From contig JAUWFS010000223.1 in the NCBI GenBank assembly GCA_030606805.1, positions 1 through 5,037 of the forward strand: 5,037 nucleotides of DNA, written 5' to 3'. The translations under genes and the position numbers were made by a program. This document shows, piece by piece, positions 4,955 to 5,037 of this stretch; within the stretch, counting starts at the first letter, position 1, and every line of letters starts with the position of its first letter. Source of the stretch: B13-G4 sp030606805 (lineage in GTDB: Bacteria > Desulfobacterota > Desulfobacteria > Desulfobacterales > ETH-SRB1). A model generated the notes under the pieces. It worked only from the letters and a program-made list of their open reading frames with translations. It was not told the DNA's origin and searched no databases.

Positions 4955-5019
4955 CGATCTCAGATCACAAAAGTTGATGGAATAGCGGGCTATTTTGATA
5001 TTTTTGTGATTTGAGATCG
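4955..5019. repeat. 65-bp imperfect inverted repeat with nested hairpin
   Basis: The outer arms CGATCTCAGATCACAAAA (4955-4972) and TTTTGTGATTTGAGATCG (5002-5019) pair at 17 of 18 positions. A nested perfect hairpin AATAGC-GG-GCTATT (4981-4994) sits at the centre. No strong U-run follows the structure on either strand. It may be a transposon or MITE end, a bidirectional terminator, or a protein-binding site; the sequence alone does not decide. Confidence 0.65.
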
Positions 5020-5037
5020 GGCAAAGGTGGCCTGAAG

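Noticed and set aside
1..5037. CRISPR array, tRNA or rRNA genes
   Set aside because: No regularly spaced repeats and no cloverleaf or rRNA signature seen on either strand by eye.

Overview
Every recognisable gene or gene remnant in this window reads on the minus strand, so the biological order runs from high to low coordinates. The base composition is AT-leaning. The gene set consists of a J-domain protein with a Gly/Arg tail, a winged-helix–PrmA methyltransferase, AbiE-type and type I restriction genes, and a REP-associated transposase. It suggests a free-living bacterium with a large, repeat-rich chromosome. My best guess is Desulfobacterota, but this is an inference from remembered family distributions; the window has no taxonomic marker.

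Right part (about 3100-5037) is a graveyard of defence and mobile DNA. It holds a 65-bp imperfect inverted repeat (4955-5019). Next is a 56-codon remnant of a TOTE-type archaeo-eukaryotic primase (4506-4676), which carries the family's Cys-rich stretch. An apparently intact small J-domain protein follows (3925-4401). Then comes an hsdM (type I DNA methyltransferase) remnant that has lost its catalytic core and has a 2-nt frameshift (3383-3840). It runs directly into a REP-associated tyrosine transposase (RAYT) remnant (3098-3391), whose 3' end is a REPIN-like double hairpin (3113-3172). Two copies of a 34-bp direct repeat (3081-3114 and 4664-4697) bracket this block.

Left part (1-3034) looks functional. 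A full-length T4 Rnl2-type RNA ligase (2027-3034) has all the nucleotidyltransferase motifs. After a 100-nt gap comes a PrmA/L11-methyltransferase-like enzyme with an N-terminal winged helix (1081-1926, TTG start, strong Shine-Dalgarno). A 224-nt spacer follows, holding a GC-rich palindrome and an operator-like palindrome. Last is the first 285 codons of an AbiEi-family antitoxin/regulator (1-856), which runs off the left edge.

I see no proven multi-gene system. The most informative signals are the RNA ligase beside decayed defence genes, the TOTE primase remnant, and two apparent microhomology junctions that built the hsdM/RAYT chimera. The AbiEi-like gene predicts an AbiEii-type nucleotidyltransferase toxin just beyond the left edge.
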